Assembly: GCF_002105195.1 (NCBI RefSeq)
Contig: NZ_MUHU01000010.1
Span: 186,001 to 250,000, forward strand
Direction of reading: 5' to 3'
Source of the DNA: Derxia lacustris
GTDB lineage: Bacteria > Pseudomonadota > Gammaproteobacteria > Burkholderiales > Burkholderiaceae_E
Length of the DNA stretch: 64,000 nucleotides
Shown here: positions 1 to 12,008 of the stretch, piece by piece
How the letters are laid out: each line of letters begins with the position of its first letter
Position numbering within the stretch: the first letter of the stretch is position 1
Position numbers and translations under genes: made by a program
The notes under the pieces: model-generated
Seen by the model: only the letters and a program-made list of their open reading frames with translations
Told to the model about the DNA's origin: nothing
Databases searched by the model: none

Positions 1-548
1 CTGTTCAGCTTGTCGCCGAGCTTGACCTTCAGCTCCTTGAGCACGCCGCCGACGCTCGACGGCACTTCCATCGACGCCTTGTCCGATTCCAGCGTGATGA
101 GGCTCTGCTCGACCTTGACGGTGTCGCCGACCTTCACCAGCACCTCGATCAGCTCCACGTCCTTGGAGTCGCCGATGTCGGGCACGCGCACCTCGACGAT
201 GCCGCCGGGCGCCGCGACCGGCACCGGTGCGTCGCTGGCTTCGGGCGCGGCGGGCGCCGGCGCCAGTTCGGCCACCGGTGCACTGGCCGGTGCCGGCGCG
301 GCGGCCGCGCCTTCAACCTCGACCAGCAGCACCAGATCGCCGGTATTCACGCGGTCGCCGAGCTTGAGCTTCAGCTCCCGCACCACGCCGGCCGTGCTCG
401 ACGGCACTTCCATCGATGCCTTGTCCGACTCCAGCGTGATGAGGCTTTGCTCGACCTTGACGCTGTCGCCCACCTTCACGAGGACTTCGATGACCTCGAC
501 ATCCTTCGAGTCCCCGATGTCGGGGATCTTCACTTCTACGAGACTCAA
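1..548 (-). CDS. aceF: Dihydrolipoyl acetyltransferase E2 of pyruvate dehydrogenase, N-terminal part (cut by window edge)
   Basis: E2 carries acetyl groups on lipoyl-lysine between E1 (AceE) and E3 in the cytoplasmic pyruvate dehydrogenase complex. About 182 codons are visible. There are two lipoyl domains, each with a [13 protein letters not shown] lipoylation motif; the lipoyl lysines fall near residues 43 and 157. An Ala/Pro-rich linker lies between them (about 220-330). The catalytic domain lies beyond base 1. The start is taken as TTG at 548: it gives the family N-terminus ([13 protein letters not shown]), and a GGAG lies six bases upstream. No ATG is available between the aceE stop and the first lipoyl domain. 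The gap to aceE is 17 bases, so the two genes are clearly cotranscribed. The truncation is caused by the window, not by mutation. Confidence 0.93.
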   Translation of the reverse strand, partial: MSLVEVKIPDIGDSKDVEVIEVLVKVGDSVKVEQSLITLESDKASMEVPSSTAGVVRELKLKLGDRVNTGDLVLLVEVEGAAAAPAPASAPVAELAPAPAAPEASDAPVPVAAPGGIVEVRVPDIGDSKDVELIEVLVKVGDTVKVEQSLITLESDKASMEVPSSVGGVLKELKVKLGDKLN

Positions 549-565
549 TTTGGACTCCGTCGTTC

Positions 566-3283
<2,718 letters not shown>

Positions 3284-3523
3284 GAATGTCTCCTCTCAGG
3301 TGCGCGGTGGCGGAACTGCCCCAAGCGTCGGCGAAGCGGCTTTGCTTTCACCTAGGTAGTTGTCTGGGGCACCTCCTCCTCCGAAGGCGAGCGAATTCTA
3401 TTTTGCGAATCGTGAGTTGTGATTTCTCTATGTGATAAATCGTTTGAATTTCAGATCGCGCTTTCACGCATCCCTCGGCCCGAGCGATTCGTCCACAATC
3501 GCAGGCCCGAATCGGCAGGTTTC
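3284..3523. other. Divergent intergenic region between aceE and the histidine kinase
   Basis: This is a 240-base spacer with a conspicuously A/T-rich core (about 3393-3450) in an otherwise GC-rich window, as expected for a divergent promoter region. It contains the aceE ribosome site at the left edge and a candidate minus-strand promoter (listed separately). I saw no clear operator palindrome. Confidence 0.5.
3395..3423 (-). promoter_or_regulatory. Candidate sigma-70 promoter for aceE-aceF
   Basis: Read on the minus strand: -35-like ATCACA (3418-3423), a 17-base spacer, and -10-like TAGAAT (3395-3400). This places transcription start about 105 bases upstream of aceE. The match is moderate (4/6 and 5/6), with optimal spacing and in the A/T-rich core. 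Confidence 0.3.
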
Positions 3524-5986
3524 ATGAACACCTTTCCCTCCTCCCAAACCAGCCGTGGCGCCACTCCGGTGGGCGATCCGGCTGTGCGGCGCGAACCGCT
3601 TTCGCGCTGGTACTGGCTCACGCCACTGATCTCGATGGCGATCTTCATCGCCGTGATGGGCAGCGGCGCCTGGTGGCTGCATCGCCAGCAGCAGTCGCTC
3701 GAACGCGAAGTGCTGTTCCGCGATACCGAAACCGCCGCGCAGACCGTGCGGCTGCGCGTGCTGTCGCAGCAGGACGCGCTGTCGTCGCTGGCGCGCAGCC
3801 TCGCGGCAGAGGAAATCGACGAGAACGGCTTTCGCACCCGCGCCCGCGAACTGGTGGCGCAGTACGGCGAGCTGAATTCGGTCGCCGCCGTCGATGCGCA
3901 GCGCAATCTGCGCTGGGCCGAAGTGCGGCCCGAAGTGGGCGGCAGCGGCTGGCAGCCGGGCATGCCCATCCTCGAATCGGAACCCACGCTCAACTACAAC
4001 CGCGCCCGCGATGCGCGCCAGGCGCGCTACAGCCGCGTGTATTCGCGCTCCGACCGCAAGGTGTTCGACGTCGCGGTGCCCGTGTACATCGGCGCGCGCT
4101 TCTCGGGCATGGTCATCGCCACCTATTCGATGGCCAATCTGCTGAGCAATGCAGTGCCCGCCGAAGTGCGCAGCAAGTACAAGGTCGAGATCCACGACCG
4201 CGAGGAACGCGCGATCGCCGGCGAGGGCGACCAGTTCGACGAGCTGGGCCTGGAGTACTCGCTGCTGCTCGATCCGCCCGGTGACGGCATGCGGCTGGTG
4301 GCGCATGCCGATGCCCAGCGGCCGCACTTCCGCACCAACCTGCTGCTGTGGCTGGTGCTCGGGCTGTCGGTGTTCATCATCTGGTCGCTGGCGAGCGTGT
4401 GGCGCCACATGCTGCGACGCGCCGCCGCCGAGCAGCAGCTGGAGCGCGAGGCCGGCTTTCGCCGCGCGATGGAAGACTCGATGCTCACCGGCATGCGCGC
4501 CATCGACATGGAAGGCCGCATCACCTACGTCAACGCCGCCTTCTGCCGCATGACCGGCTTTGCCGAGCACGAGTTGCTGGGCGCCGTGCCGCCCTACCCC
4601 TACTGGACCGCCGAGGACATCGCCAGCAAGTGGGACGAGTTCGCCGCCGTGATGAGCAGCCGCGCCTACCGCGACAACCTCGGGCTGGAGGCCACGGTGC
4701 AGCGCAAGGACGGCAGCCGCTTCGCCGCCCGGCTCTACCTCTCGCCGCTGATCGACGAGCGCGGCGCGCAATTCGGCTGGATGACGTCGATGACCGACAT
4801 CACCGAGCCCAAGCGCGTGCGCGAAAGCCTCGCCGCCGCGCATGAGCGCTTCACCACCGTGCTCGAAGAGCTGGACGCGGCGGTGTCGGTCGTGGCGCCG
4901 CCGGCCGATCCGTCGCTCGGCGAGGCCGAACTGCTGTTCGCCAACCGCTACTTCCGCCAGCTGTTCGGCAACGATCCCGACGGCCACGCCAAGCTGGCCG
5001 GTGCCGCGCCGCCCGATGCCGCCACGCCCGGTGCCGCGCACGAAGTGCATTGCGCCGACATCGACCGCTGGTTCGAGGTGCGCCGGCGCCAGATCGAATG
5101 GGTCGACGGCCGCCGCGTGGAAGTGCAGATCGCCACCGACATCACCAGTCGCGTCATGAGCGAGAACCTGCAACGCCAGCAGCACGCGCGCGAAGCCTGG
5201 ACCTCGCGGCTCATCACCATGGGCGAGATGGCGTCGAGCCTGGCGCACGAGCTGAACCAGCCGCTCACCGCCATCGCCAACTACTCGATGGGCACGGTCG
5301 CGCGGGTCAAGTCGATCATGGCGCGCGACCCGGAAAGCCGCGCCGGCGAGCTGCTGCCGCCGCTGGAGAAGACCGCGTCGCAGGCGCAACGGGCCGGCGC
5401 GATCATCCGGCGCATCCGCGAGTTCGTGAAACGCCGCGAGCCCAACCGCAAGAAGGCATCGGTGCAGGCCATCCTCGACGACGCCATCGGCCTGGTGGAG
5501 TTCGACGCGGTCAAGCGTCAGGCCGTGATCGAGACCGATCTCGACGCCGATCTGCCGGCCATCGCGGTCGACCCGATCCTCATCGAGCAGGTGCTGGTCA
5601 ACCTGATGCGCAATGGCATCGAGGCGATGGCCGACGCGCGCGAGCGCCGTCTGACCGTCGGGGCGCATGTGTACACCGACGCCAACGGCGTGTCGGGCCT
5701 CGCCATCGACGTGATGGATCGCGGCCATGGCATCCCGGCCGAAGCCGCCGCGCAATTGTTCGAGCCCTTCTACACAACCAAGAGCGAAGGCATGGGCATG
5801 GGGCTCAACATCTGCCGCTCCATCGTTGAATTCCACCAGGGCCGGCTCTGGGCCGAGAACAATCCCCCATTGAACGGCGCACCGAACGGTTGCACCTTTC
5901 ACCTACGTTTGCCGTTCCACGAGGCAGGTGAATCGTCCGCCGGCACCGGCAACCCCGAAGTCACCACCACGGTGACCCCATCCTGA
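3524..5986 (+). CDS. Membrane-bound PAS-domain sensor histidine kinase
   Basis: An 820-residue two-component sensor. A first membrane helix lies near residues 28-50, followed by a periplasmic region of about 215 residues and a second helix near 269-293. Two PAS-like regions (about 315-435 and 440-545) precede the HisKA helix SLAHELNQPLTA, whose phospho-accepting His is residue 575. The HATPase domain has the N box (NLMRNGIEAM), DRGHGIP and GMGMGLNICRSIVE motifs. The HELNQPL H-box is typical of the FixL/TtrS/DctB-like group. The reading frame opens at 3419, but the ATG at 3524 is preferred because the upstream stretch is non-coding in character. The response regulator begins 20 bases downstream, so they form one operon. 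The ligand is unknown, and I saw no basis for assigning oxygen or tetrathionate sensing. Confidence 0.9.
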   Translation: MNTFPSSQTSRGATPVGDPAVRREPLSRWYWLTPLISMAIFIAVMGSGAWWLHRQQQSLEREVLFRDTETAAQTVRLRVLSQQDALSSLARSLAAEEIDENGFRTRARELVAQYGELNSVAAVDAQRNLRWAEVRPEVGGSGWQPGMPILESEPTLNYNRARDARQARYSRVYSRSDRKVFDVAVPVYIGARFSGMVIATYSMANLLSNAVPAEVRSKYKVEIHDREERAIAGEGDQFDELGLEYSLLLDPPGDGMRLVAHADAQRPHFRTNLLLWLVLGLSVFIIWSLASVWRHMLRRAAAEQQLEREAGFRRAMEDSMLTGMRAIDMEGRITYVNAAFCRMTGFAEHELLGAVPPYPYWTAEDIASKWDEFAAVMSSRAYRDNLGLEATVQRKDGSRFAARLYLSPLIDERGAQFGWMTSMTDITEPKRVRESLAAAHERFTTVLEELDAAVSVVAPPADPSLGEAELLFANRYFRQLFGNDPDGHAKLAGAAPPDAATPGAAHEVHCADIDRWFEVRRRQIEWVDGRRVEVQIATDITSRVMSENLQRQQHAREAWTSRLITMGEMASSLAHELNQPLTAIANYSMGTVARVKSIMARDPESRAGELLPPLEKTASQAQRAGAIIRRIREFVKRREPNRKKASVQAILDDAIGLVEFDAVKRQAVIETDLDADLPAIAVDPILIEQVLVNLMRNGIEAMADARERRLTVGAHVYTDANGVSGLAIDVMDRGHGIPAEAAAQLFEPFYTTKSEGMGMGLNICRSIVEFHQGRLWAENNPPLNGAPNGCTFHLRLPFHEAGESSAGTGNPEVTTTVTPS

Positions 5987-6006
5987 AGCCACACCAGGAG
6001 ATGTTC

Positions 6007-6666
6007 ATGCTTGCCACCCCCCTCCGCTCTTCCAACGCGCCGGCCACCACCACCCAGCCGCCCACCGTCTTCATCGTCGATGACGACGAGGCCGTGCGCG
6101 ACTCGCTCGCCTGGCTGCTCGAAGCCAACACCTACCGCGTGCAGGCCTTCGACTCGGCCGAAGCCTTCCTCGAAAGCTACGAACCGCTGAAGATCGGCGT
6201 GCTGCTGCTCGACGTGCGCATGGCCGGCATGAGCGGTCTTGAGCTGCAAGAGCGCCTGAACCAGATGGGCAATGGCGCGCGCTTCTTCCTGCCGATCATC
6301 TTCATCACCGGCCACGGCGATGTGCCGATGGCGGTTTCCACCATGAAGAAGGGCGCGGTCGATTTCGTCGAAAAGCCGTTCAACGAATCCGAGCTGCGCG
6401 CCATCGTCGAACGCATGCTGGCCCAGGCCCAGACCACCGCCGCCGACAACCTGCGCAAGCGCGCCGCCGAGGAAAAGCTCGCGCGCCTCACGCTGCGCGA
6501 ACGTCAGGTGCTCGATTGCATCGTGGCGGGTCGGCTCAACAAGCAAATCGCCGATGACCTGTCGATCAGCATCAAGACCGTCGAGGCGCACCGCGCCAAC
6601 GTGATGGAAAAGCTCGGCGTCGCCAATGTCGCCGATCTGCTCAAGCTGGCGCTCAGCCAGCGTTGA
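6007..6666 (+). CDS. Two-component response regulator, REC-LuxR (FixJ-type)
   Basis: A 219-residue DNA-binding response regulator. The receiver domain has the acidic DDDE pocket near the start, the phospho-acceptor Asp in LLLDVRMAG at residue 69, and the conserved Lys in VEKPF. The C-terminal LuxR helix-turn-helix runs from LTLRERQVLDCI through IADDLSISIKTVEAHR. Two in-frame ATGs exist, at 6001 and 6007. AGGAG occupies 5996-6000, so only 6007 has normal spacing. The length and the short linker match FixJ/TtrR regulators. It is cotranscribed with the upstream PAS kinase and presumably phosphorylated by it. Its targets are not apparent from this window. Confidence 0.93.
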   Translation: MLATPLRSSNAPATTTQPPTVFIVDDDEAVRDSLAWLLEANTYRVQAFDSAEAFLESYEPLKIGVLLLDVRMAGMSGLELQERLNQMGNGARFFLPIIFITGHGDVPMAVSTMKKGAVDFVEKPFNESELRAIVERMLAQAQTTAADNLRKRAAEEKLARLTLRERQVLDCIVAGRLNKQIADDLSISIKTVEAHRANVMEKLGVANVADLLKLALSQR

Positions 6667-6673
6667 GCTGCGC

Positions 6674-6693
6674 GCGGGCGCTCAGCCGCCCGC
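6674..6693. terminator. GC hairpin between convergent genes
   Basis: Arms GCGGGCG (6674-6680) and CGCCCGC (6687-6693) with a six-base loop span the tail-to-tail junction of the response regulator and the PHA-associated gene. There is no U-tract, so it is only a weak terminator candidate. Confidence 0.3.
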
Positions 6694-6966
6694 CGCAATC
6701 GCCTTGTCGATCGACGCAGCCAGCTGCTGCTCGATCGGCGCAGCAAAGGCGGCCAGCATCAGGCCCAGTTCGATCTTCACGTCCACCTGGGTTTCGCTCA
6801 CGTCGAGCCGCCCCTCCACGCCGGGCCGCGCAAACTTCAGCGCATTGCCCTCCCAGTGGCTCTCCAGCCCGAATTTCTCGCTCAGCTTGTCGACCACGCG
6901 TTGGGACGCCGCCTTGGCGCGCTCCAGTCCGAGCGTGTGCTTGCGATTGATCGAGATGGTGGTCAT
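6682..6966 (-). CDS. Polyhydroxyalkanoic acid system family protein (PHA_gran_rgn type)
   Basis: A 94-residue soluble protein that matches, by recall, the small family annotated as the polyhydroxyalkanoic acid system protein (PHA_gran_rgn): N-terminal strand and helix beginning TTISINRKHTLGLERAKAA, a central HWEGNALKFARPGVEG-like strand pair, and a C-terminal amphipathic helix. These proteins are found with PHA genes and are thought to associate with granules or regulate them; the biochemical role is not established. The ATG at 6966 is the only sensible start. Its neighbours are a convergent response regulator and pncB upstream on the same strand (64-base gap). The intracellular PHA depolymerase is 2 kb away, which supports a PHA link. 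Confidence 0.72.
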   Translation of the reverse strand: MTTISINRKHTLGLERAKAASQRVVDKLSEKFGLESHWEGNALKFARPGVEGRLDVSETQVDVKIELGLMLAAFAAPIEQQLAASIDKAIAAGG

Positions 6967-7030
6967 GCGCGCTTCCTCGGCGAGATTTGCAAAACGCCGA
7001 GCTTAAGCGGGCGGCGCAATTTCAATCGCC

Positions 7031-8200
7031 TCAATTGGCGATCTGGAATACCTGGCGCAGATAGGCCAGATAAGCGACGTCGTCGCACATGTTCTTGGCC
7101 GGCGAATCAGACAGCTTCGCGACCGGCGCGCCATTGCAGCGCACCATTTTCATGACGATCTGGAGCGGCTCGGGACCGACGTCATTGGTGAGATTGGTGC
7201 CAATGCCGAATGCCAGCCGCGCCCGGCCGCGAAACCGCCGATAAAGCTCCATCACCAGACTGAAATTCAGGCCATCCGAAAACACCATGAGCTTGGTGCG
7301 CGGATCGCAACGATTGCGCGTCCAGTGCTCGATCATGCGTTCGCCCCAGATGAATGGGTCGCCCGAATCGTGGCGCGCGCCATCGAAGAGCTTGCAGAAA
7401 TACATGTCGAAGTCGCGCAGGAAGGCGTCGAGCCCGTACACGTCGGACAGCGCAATGCCCAGATCGCCGCGGTACTCGCGCGCCCAGGTTTCGAGCGCGA
7501 AGGTCTGCGAATCGCGCAGCCGAGGGCCGAGTGCCTGACAGGCCTGCAAGAACTCGTGCGCCATCGTGCCGTGCGGCACCAGCCCGTGCTTCATCGCGTA
7601 CCAGACGTTGGATGTGCCGGCGAAACGCTCGCCGAGGCCGTCGCGCAAGGTCAGCAGCACTTCCTCCTGCCAGTCGCGCGAATAGCGGCGCCGGGTGCCG
7701 TAATCGGCAATGCGCAAATCGTCGAATTCGCTGTCCCGGGTCAGCAGCGCAATCTTGTCAGTGAGGCGCAGGCGCCCTTCGACAAAATCGGTACCCGGCG
7801 GCAGATTGCGGAAATACACCTCGTTGACGATTGCCAGCAGCGGAATCTCGAACAGGATGGTGTGCAGCCAGGGCCCTTCCACCGCCACTTCGAGCTGGCC
7901 GTCGGGCAATGGCGCAATCCGCACATATTTCTGATTGAGCCGGAACAGCCCGAGAAAATCGGCGAAATCGCTCTTCACAAACCGCAGCCCACGCAAAAAC
8001 GCCAGCTCGGCTTCAGTGAATTGCAGAGTGCTCAGATGCGCGATCTCGGCGCGGATCTCGTCCACATGGCGCGCCAGATCGATACCCGGCGTGCGGCAGC
8101 GGAAGCGGTATTCGGCATGCGCGCCCGGGAAGTGATGCAGCACCACCTGCATCATCGTGAACTTGTACAGGTCGGTATCGAGCAGTGACTGGATGATCAT
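7031..8200 (-). CDS. pncB: Nicotinate phosphoribosyltransferase
   Basis: PncB makes nicotinate mononucleotide from nicotinate and PRPP in the NAD salvage (Preiss-Handler) pathway, in the cytoplasm. The 389-residue protein opens with [17 protein letters not shown], a hallmark of the family, and carries [26 protein letters not shown] and [13 protein letters not shown], followed by the phosphate-binding [10 protein letters not shown]. The frame extends to a TTG at 8218, but the ATG at 8200 matches the family start. It is divergent from fdxA, a pairing I recall from several betaproteobacteria. No frameshift or missing motif was seen. Confidence 0.96.
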   Translation of the reverse strand: MIIQSLLDTDLYKFTMMQVVLHHFPGAHAEYRFRCRTPGIDLARHVDEIRAEIAHLSTLQFTEAELAFLRGLRFVKSDFADFLGLFRLNQKYVRIAPLPDGQLEVAVEGPWLHTILFEIPLLAIVNEVYFRNLPPGTDFVEGRLRLTDKIALLTRDSEFDDLRIADYGTRRRYSRDWQEEVLLTLRDGLGERFAGTSNVWYAMKHGLVPHGTMAHEFLQACQALGPRLRDSQTFALETWAREYRGDLGIALSDVYGLDAFLRDFDMYFCKLFDGARHDSGDPFIWGERMIEHWTRNRCDPRTKLMVFSDGLNFSLVMELYRRFRGRARLAFGIGTNLTNDVGPEPLQIVMKMVRCNGAPVAKLSDSPAKNMCDDVAYLAYLRQVFQIAN

Positions 8201-8358
8201 GACGGGTACGGTCGGCAAAGACCGGGCGCCGTGTGGGCAACACGGCTGGGGACGAAAAGTGCTCGGTTAGAATCCGGGGCTTGCTCAAACAGGGTCGGTG
8301 CAGGTGGGTACGGCATCCGAACCAGGCTCACCAAACTCATCGCTTTCGAGGTTTTTCC

Positions 8359-8682
8359 ATGACTCACGTTGTGACCGAACAATGCATTCGCTGCCGTTAT
8401 ACGGATTGCGTGGACGTCTGTCCGGTCGATTGCTTTCGCGAAGGCCCCAATTTTCTGGTGATCGATCCCGAAGAGTGCATCGACTGCGCGGTCTGCATTC
8501 CCGAATGCCCGGTCAATGCCATCTTTGCCGAGGAAGACGTGCCGCAGGATCAGCTTGCCTTCGTGGCGCTCAATGCCGAACTGGCCAAGAGCTGGCCGTC
8601 GATCACGCGCCAGCACGACGCCCTGCCCGACCACAAGGAATGGGCGAACGTCCCGGACAAGCTCAAGTACCTCGAACGCTGA
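8359..8682 (+). CDS. fdxA: Seven-iron ferredoxin FdxA
   Basis: A 107-residue ferredoxin carrying one [3Fe-4S] and one [4Fe-4S] cluster. Cys residues occur in the pattern C8-x2-C11-x4-C16-x3-C20-P, with C24 close by, and C39-x2-C42-x2-C45-x3-C49-P, the FdxA arrangement in which cluster spacing differs from plain 2[4Fe-4S] ferredoxins. The acidic C-terminal tail ([19 protein letters not shown]) is also typical of FdxA. The ATG at 8359 has a GAGG a few bases upstream; the open frame continues upstream to 8233 but without family similarity. It is a cytoplasmic electron carrier whose partner is unknown. It is divergent from pncB and followed by terminator-like hairpins. Confidence 0.96.
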   Translation: MTHVVTEQCIRCRYTDCVDVCPVDCFREGPNFLVIDPEECIDCAVCIPECPVNAIFAEEDVPQDQLAFVALNAELAKSWPSITRQHDALPDHKEWANVPDKLKYLER

Positions 8683-8689
8683 CCGTCAT

Positions 8690-8713
8690 GCCCGGTGCGA
8701 TTCGCCACCGGGC
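8690..8713 (+). terminator. GC hairpin just after fdxA
   Basis: Perfect 8-bp arms GCCCGGTG (8690-8697) and CACCGGGC (8706-8713) with an 8-base loop, starting 8 bases after the fdxA stop. No T-tract follows, so it may protect the 3' end or act as a weak terminator. Confidence 0.35.
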
Positions 8714-8759
8714 GTGAATGGCTCAGCCGGGCGAACGCGATCGCGTGCCGCCCAGCCCT

Positions 8760-8803
8760 CGACGGCGCACCAGTCATCCGACTGGCGCGCCGTCGGTCGT
8801 TTT
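8760..8803 (+). terminator. Likely fdxA terminator
   Basis: A long hairpin: 9-bp outer arms CGACGGCGC / GCGCCGTCG, one mismatch, 5-bp inner arms CCAGT / ACTGG, and loop CATCCG. It is followed by GTCGTTTTG. This is a stable stem with a short T run about 80 bases after the fdxA stop. Confidence 0.5.
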
Positions 8804-8936
8804 GTGGCTCCCTTTCCGCGGTGCAAGCCGGCAAAAACATCTTTCCGACGCCCGGAATACCCGGGTTCATCCCCAAAACGTTTTGTCGGATATGCGCTGA
8901 AATCTTGGTCGTGGACCGTTCGCCACCGTTTTGTTG
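8798..8936 (+). repeat. Three direct copies of CGTTTTGT upstream of phaZ
   Basis: CGTTTTGTGG at 8798-8807, CGTTTTGTCG at 8879-8888 and CGTTTTGTTG at 8927-8936 share the first eight bases and position ten. The second forms half of the palindrome CAAAACGTTTTG (8874-8885), and the third is the left arm of the large inverted repeat at 8928-8950. Recurrence of an A/T-rich octamer in a GC-rich intergenic region is the evidence for a regulator-binding array. Confidence 0.55.
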
Positions 8937-8950
8937 CTATGCAACAAAAC
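8928..8950. promoter_or_regulatory. Perfect inverted repeat upstream of phaZ, candidate operator
   Basis: Ten-base arms GTTTTGTTGC (8928-8937) and GCAACAAAAC (8941-8950) are perfectly complementary around the spacer TAT. The centre reads TTGC-TAT-GCAA. I recall that PhaR-type PHA regulators in some bacteria bind TGC-N3/4-GCA palindromes, so a PHA-linked repressor is a possible ligand. That assignment is inference. The site is about 108 bases before the phaZ start. Confidence 0.5.
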
Positions 8951-9057
8951 TGGCCGATGGCACACTCGCGCCGGCTTCAGACCAAGGGCCGGCGCAGGCG
9001 AGCTGACACGGGCGCAGACGCGTGGCACTCCGGGGACAAGGAATCAGGGAAACAAGC

Positions 9058-10287
9058 ATGCTTTATCAACTACACGAGATGCAGCGGGCCTTGCTCAGGC
9101 CCTTATCGCTCTGGGCGGAAGCAACTTCGCAGGTCTATGCGAGCCCGGTCCTGCCGTTTTCGCATACCCCCCTGGCCAAGCGCCTGTCCGCCGGATTGCA
9201 ATTGCTGCACCGCATCGGAAAAAGCTACGAAAAGCCCGAATGGGGCTTCGAGACGACCGAAGTCGACGGTCAGAGCGTCGAAGTGACGGTCGAGACCGCA
9301 GTCGACAAGCCCTTCTGCAAGCTCACCCATTTCAAGCGCGCCATCTCGGACGAACGCAATGCGCAGGACCCGCGCGTGCTGCTGGTCGCGCCGCTGTCCG
9401 GCCATTTCGCGACGCTGCTGCGCGATACCGCCCGCATGCTGATCCGCGACCATGACGTGTGGGTGACCGAATGGGTCGACGCCAAATTCATTCCGGTGAC
9501 CGAAGGCCCGTGGTCGCTCGACGACTATGTCCACTACATCATCGATTTCGTGCGTCACCTCGGCCCGAGCGTGCATCTGATCTCGGTCTGCCAGCCGACG
9601 GTGCCGGTGCTGGCGGCGGTATCGCTGATGGCCTCGGCCAACGATCCGCAATCGCCCAAGTCGATGACGATGATGGGCGGCCCGATCGATACGCGCCGGG
9701 GCGCCACCGCCGTCAACGATCTGGCCAAGCGCAAGCCGCTCAGCTGGTTCGAGAACCATGTGATCTACCCGGTGCCGGCCCAGCATCCGGGCTATCTGCG
9801 CAAGGTCTATCCGGGCTTTTTGCAGCATGCCGGCTTTGTCGCGATGAATCCGGATCGCCACACCCAGGCTCATTACGACTACTACCTCGACCTGGTGAAG
9901 GGCGACCTGGACGACGCCGAGTCGCATCGCAAGTTCTACGACGAGTACAACGCGGTGCTCGACATGCCGGCCGAGTACTACCTGCAAACCATTCGCGTGG
10001 TGTTCCAGGAACAGTTGCTGCCGCGCGGCCTGTGGTCGGTGCGCGGCGTGCCGGTGCAGCCGGCCGACATCACCCGCACCGCGCTGCTCACGGTCGAAGG
10101 CGAGCTCGACGACATCTCCGGCCCGGGCCAGACCCAGGCGGCGCATGAGCTGTGCAGCGGCATTCCCAAGGAACGGCAGGCCGACATGGTCGTGGAAGGC
10201 GCCGGGCATTACGGCATCTTCTCGGGCCGGCGCTGGCGCGAAGTGGTCTATCCGCGCATCCGCGAATTCATCCGCACGCACAACTGA
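9058..10287 (+). CDS. phaZ: Intracellular polyhydroxyalkanoate depolymerase
   Basis: PhaZ hydrolyses native intracellular PHB granules to mobilise stored carbon. The 409-residue alpha/beta hydrolase has no signal peptide. It shows the lipase-box-like SVCQPTVP with Cys178 as the presumed nucleophile, an Asp in GELDDISGPGQT (351 or 352), and His384 in GAGHYGIFSGRRWRE. This Cys/Asp/His arrangement and spacing match the intracellular PhaZ1 family of Ralstonia. The start is the ATG at 9058, preceded by AGGGAA; the frame upstream to 9022 lacks family similarity. The gene is monocistronic: a perfect hairpin terminator follows, and a repeat-rich control region precedes it. The small PHA-system protein at 6682 is its likely functional neighbour. 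Confidence 0.95.
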   Translation: MLYQLHEMQRALLRPLSLWAEATSQVYASPVLPFSHTPLAKRLSAGLQLLHRIGKSYEKPEWGFETTEVDGQSVEVTVETAVDKPFCKLTHFKRAISDERNAQDPRVLLVAPLSGHFATLLRDTARMLIRDHDVWVTEWVDAKFIPVTEGPWSLDDYVHYIIDFVRHLGPSVHLISVCQPTVPVLAAVSLMASANDPQSPKSMTMMGGPIDTRRGATAVNDLAKRKPLSWFENHVIYPVPAQHPGYLRKVYPGFLQHAGFVAMNPDRHTQAHYDYYLDLVKGDLDDAESHRKFYDEYNAVLDMPAEYYLQTIRVVFQEQLLPRGLWSVRGVPVQPADITRTALLTVEGELDDISGPGQTQAAHELCSGIPKERQADMVVEGAGHYGIFSGRRWREVVYPRIREFIRTHN

Positions 10288-10303
10288 CCGTCCTTCACCC
10301 AGC

Positions 10304-10335
10304 AAAAGGGCCGCAATGAGCGGCCCTTTTTCTTT
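10304..10335 (+). terminator. Rho-independent terminator after phaZ
   Basis: Perfect 11-bp stem AAAAGGGCCGC (10304-10314) / GCGGCCCTTTT (10320-10330) with loop AATGA and a T-rich tail to 10335. The A-run on the left makes it potentially bidirectional, so it could also serve ntrC, which ends at 10356 from the other strand. Confidence 0.88.
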
Positions 10336-10355
10336 GCCCGTCGAAATGGCGCGAC

Positions 10356-11867
<1,512 letters not shown>

Positions 11868-11898
11868 TCGGGGCTACCCCTCCGGTAAGTGCCAGGAC

Positions 11899-11921
11899 GA
11901 TCGGCGCAATCGACGCCGATC
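11899..11921. other. Inverted repeat in the ntrB-ntrC gap
   Basis: Perfect 8-bp arms GATCGGCG / CGCCGATC around a 7-base loop, about 32 bases before the ntrC start. No T-tract on either side. It could be an mRNA stem or operator; its function is unknown. Confidence 0.4.
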
Positions 11922-12008
11922 GACGGGCAAAAATGCAGCCAAGGCGGCGGGAAATTGTGGCTCATGCAAATCCTGTCAAAGCGTTCTGGCAATTCCGGCA
12001 AGCCGGGC

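Larger units (their letters stand above)
8683..9057. other. Repeat-rich intergenic region between fdxA and phaZ
   Basis: This 375-base gap has no gene of its own. From left to right it holds: a short GC hairpin (8690-8713), a strong terminator-like hairpin (8760-8795), three copies of CGTTTTGT (8798, 8879, 8927), a 12-base perfect palindrome (8874-8885), a 23-base inverted repeat (8928-8950), and the phaZ ribosome site AGGGAA (about 9046). The repeats are A/T-rich islands in GC-rich DNA, which suggests an operator region for phaZ. Confidence 0.55.

Noticed and set aside
3284..3523. PdhR operator upstream of aceE
   Set aside because: No match to the ATTGGTATGACCAAT-type palindrome was found.
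3524..5986. FixL-type heme oxygen sensor
   Set aside because: The FixJ-like partner suggested it, but a heme-binding PAS signature could not be recognised, so only a generic PAS kinase is claimed.
8233..8358. N-terminal extension of FdxA
   Set aside because: The frame is open, but the family begins at the ATG at 8359 and the upstream residues show no similarity.
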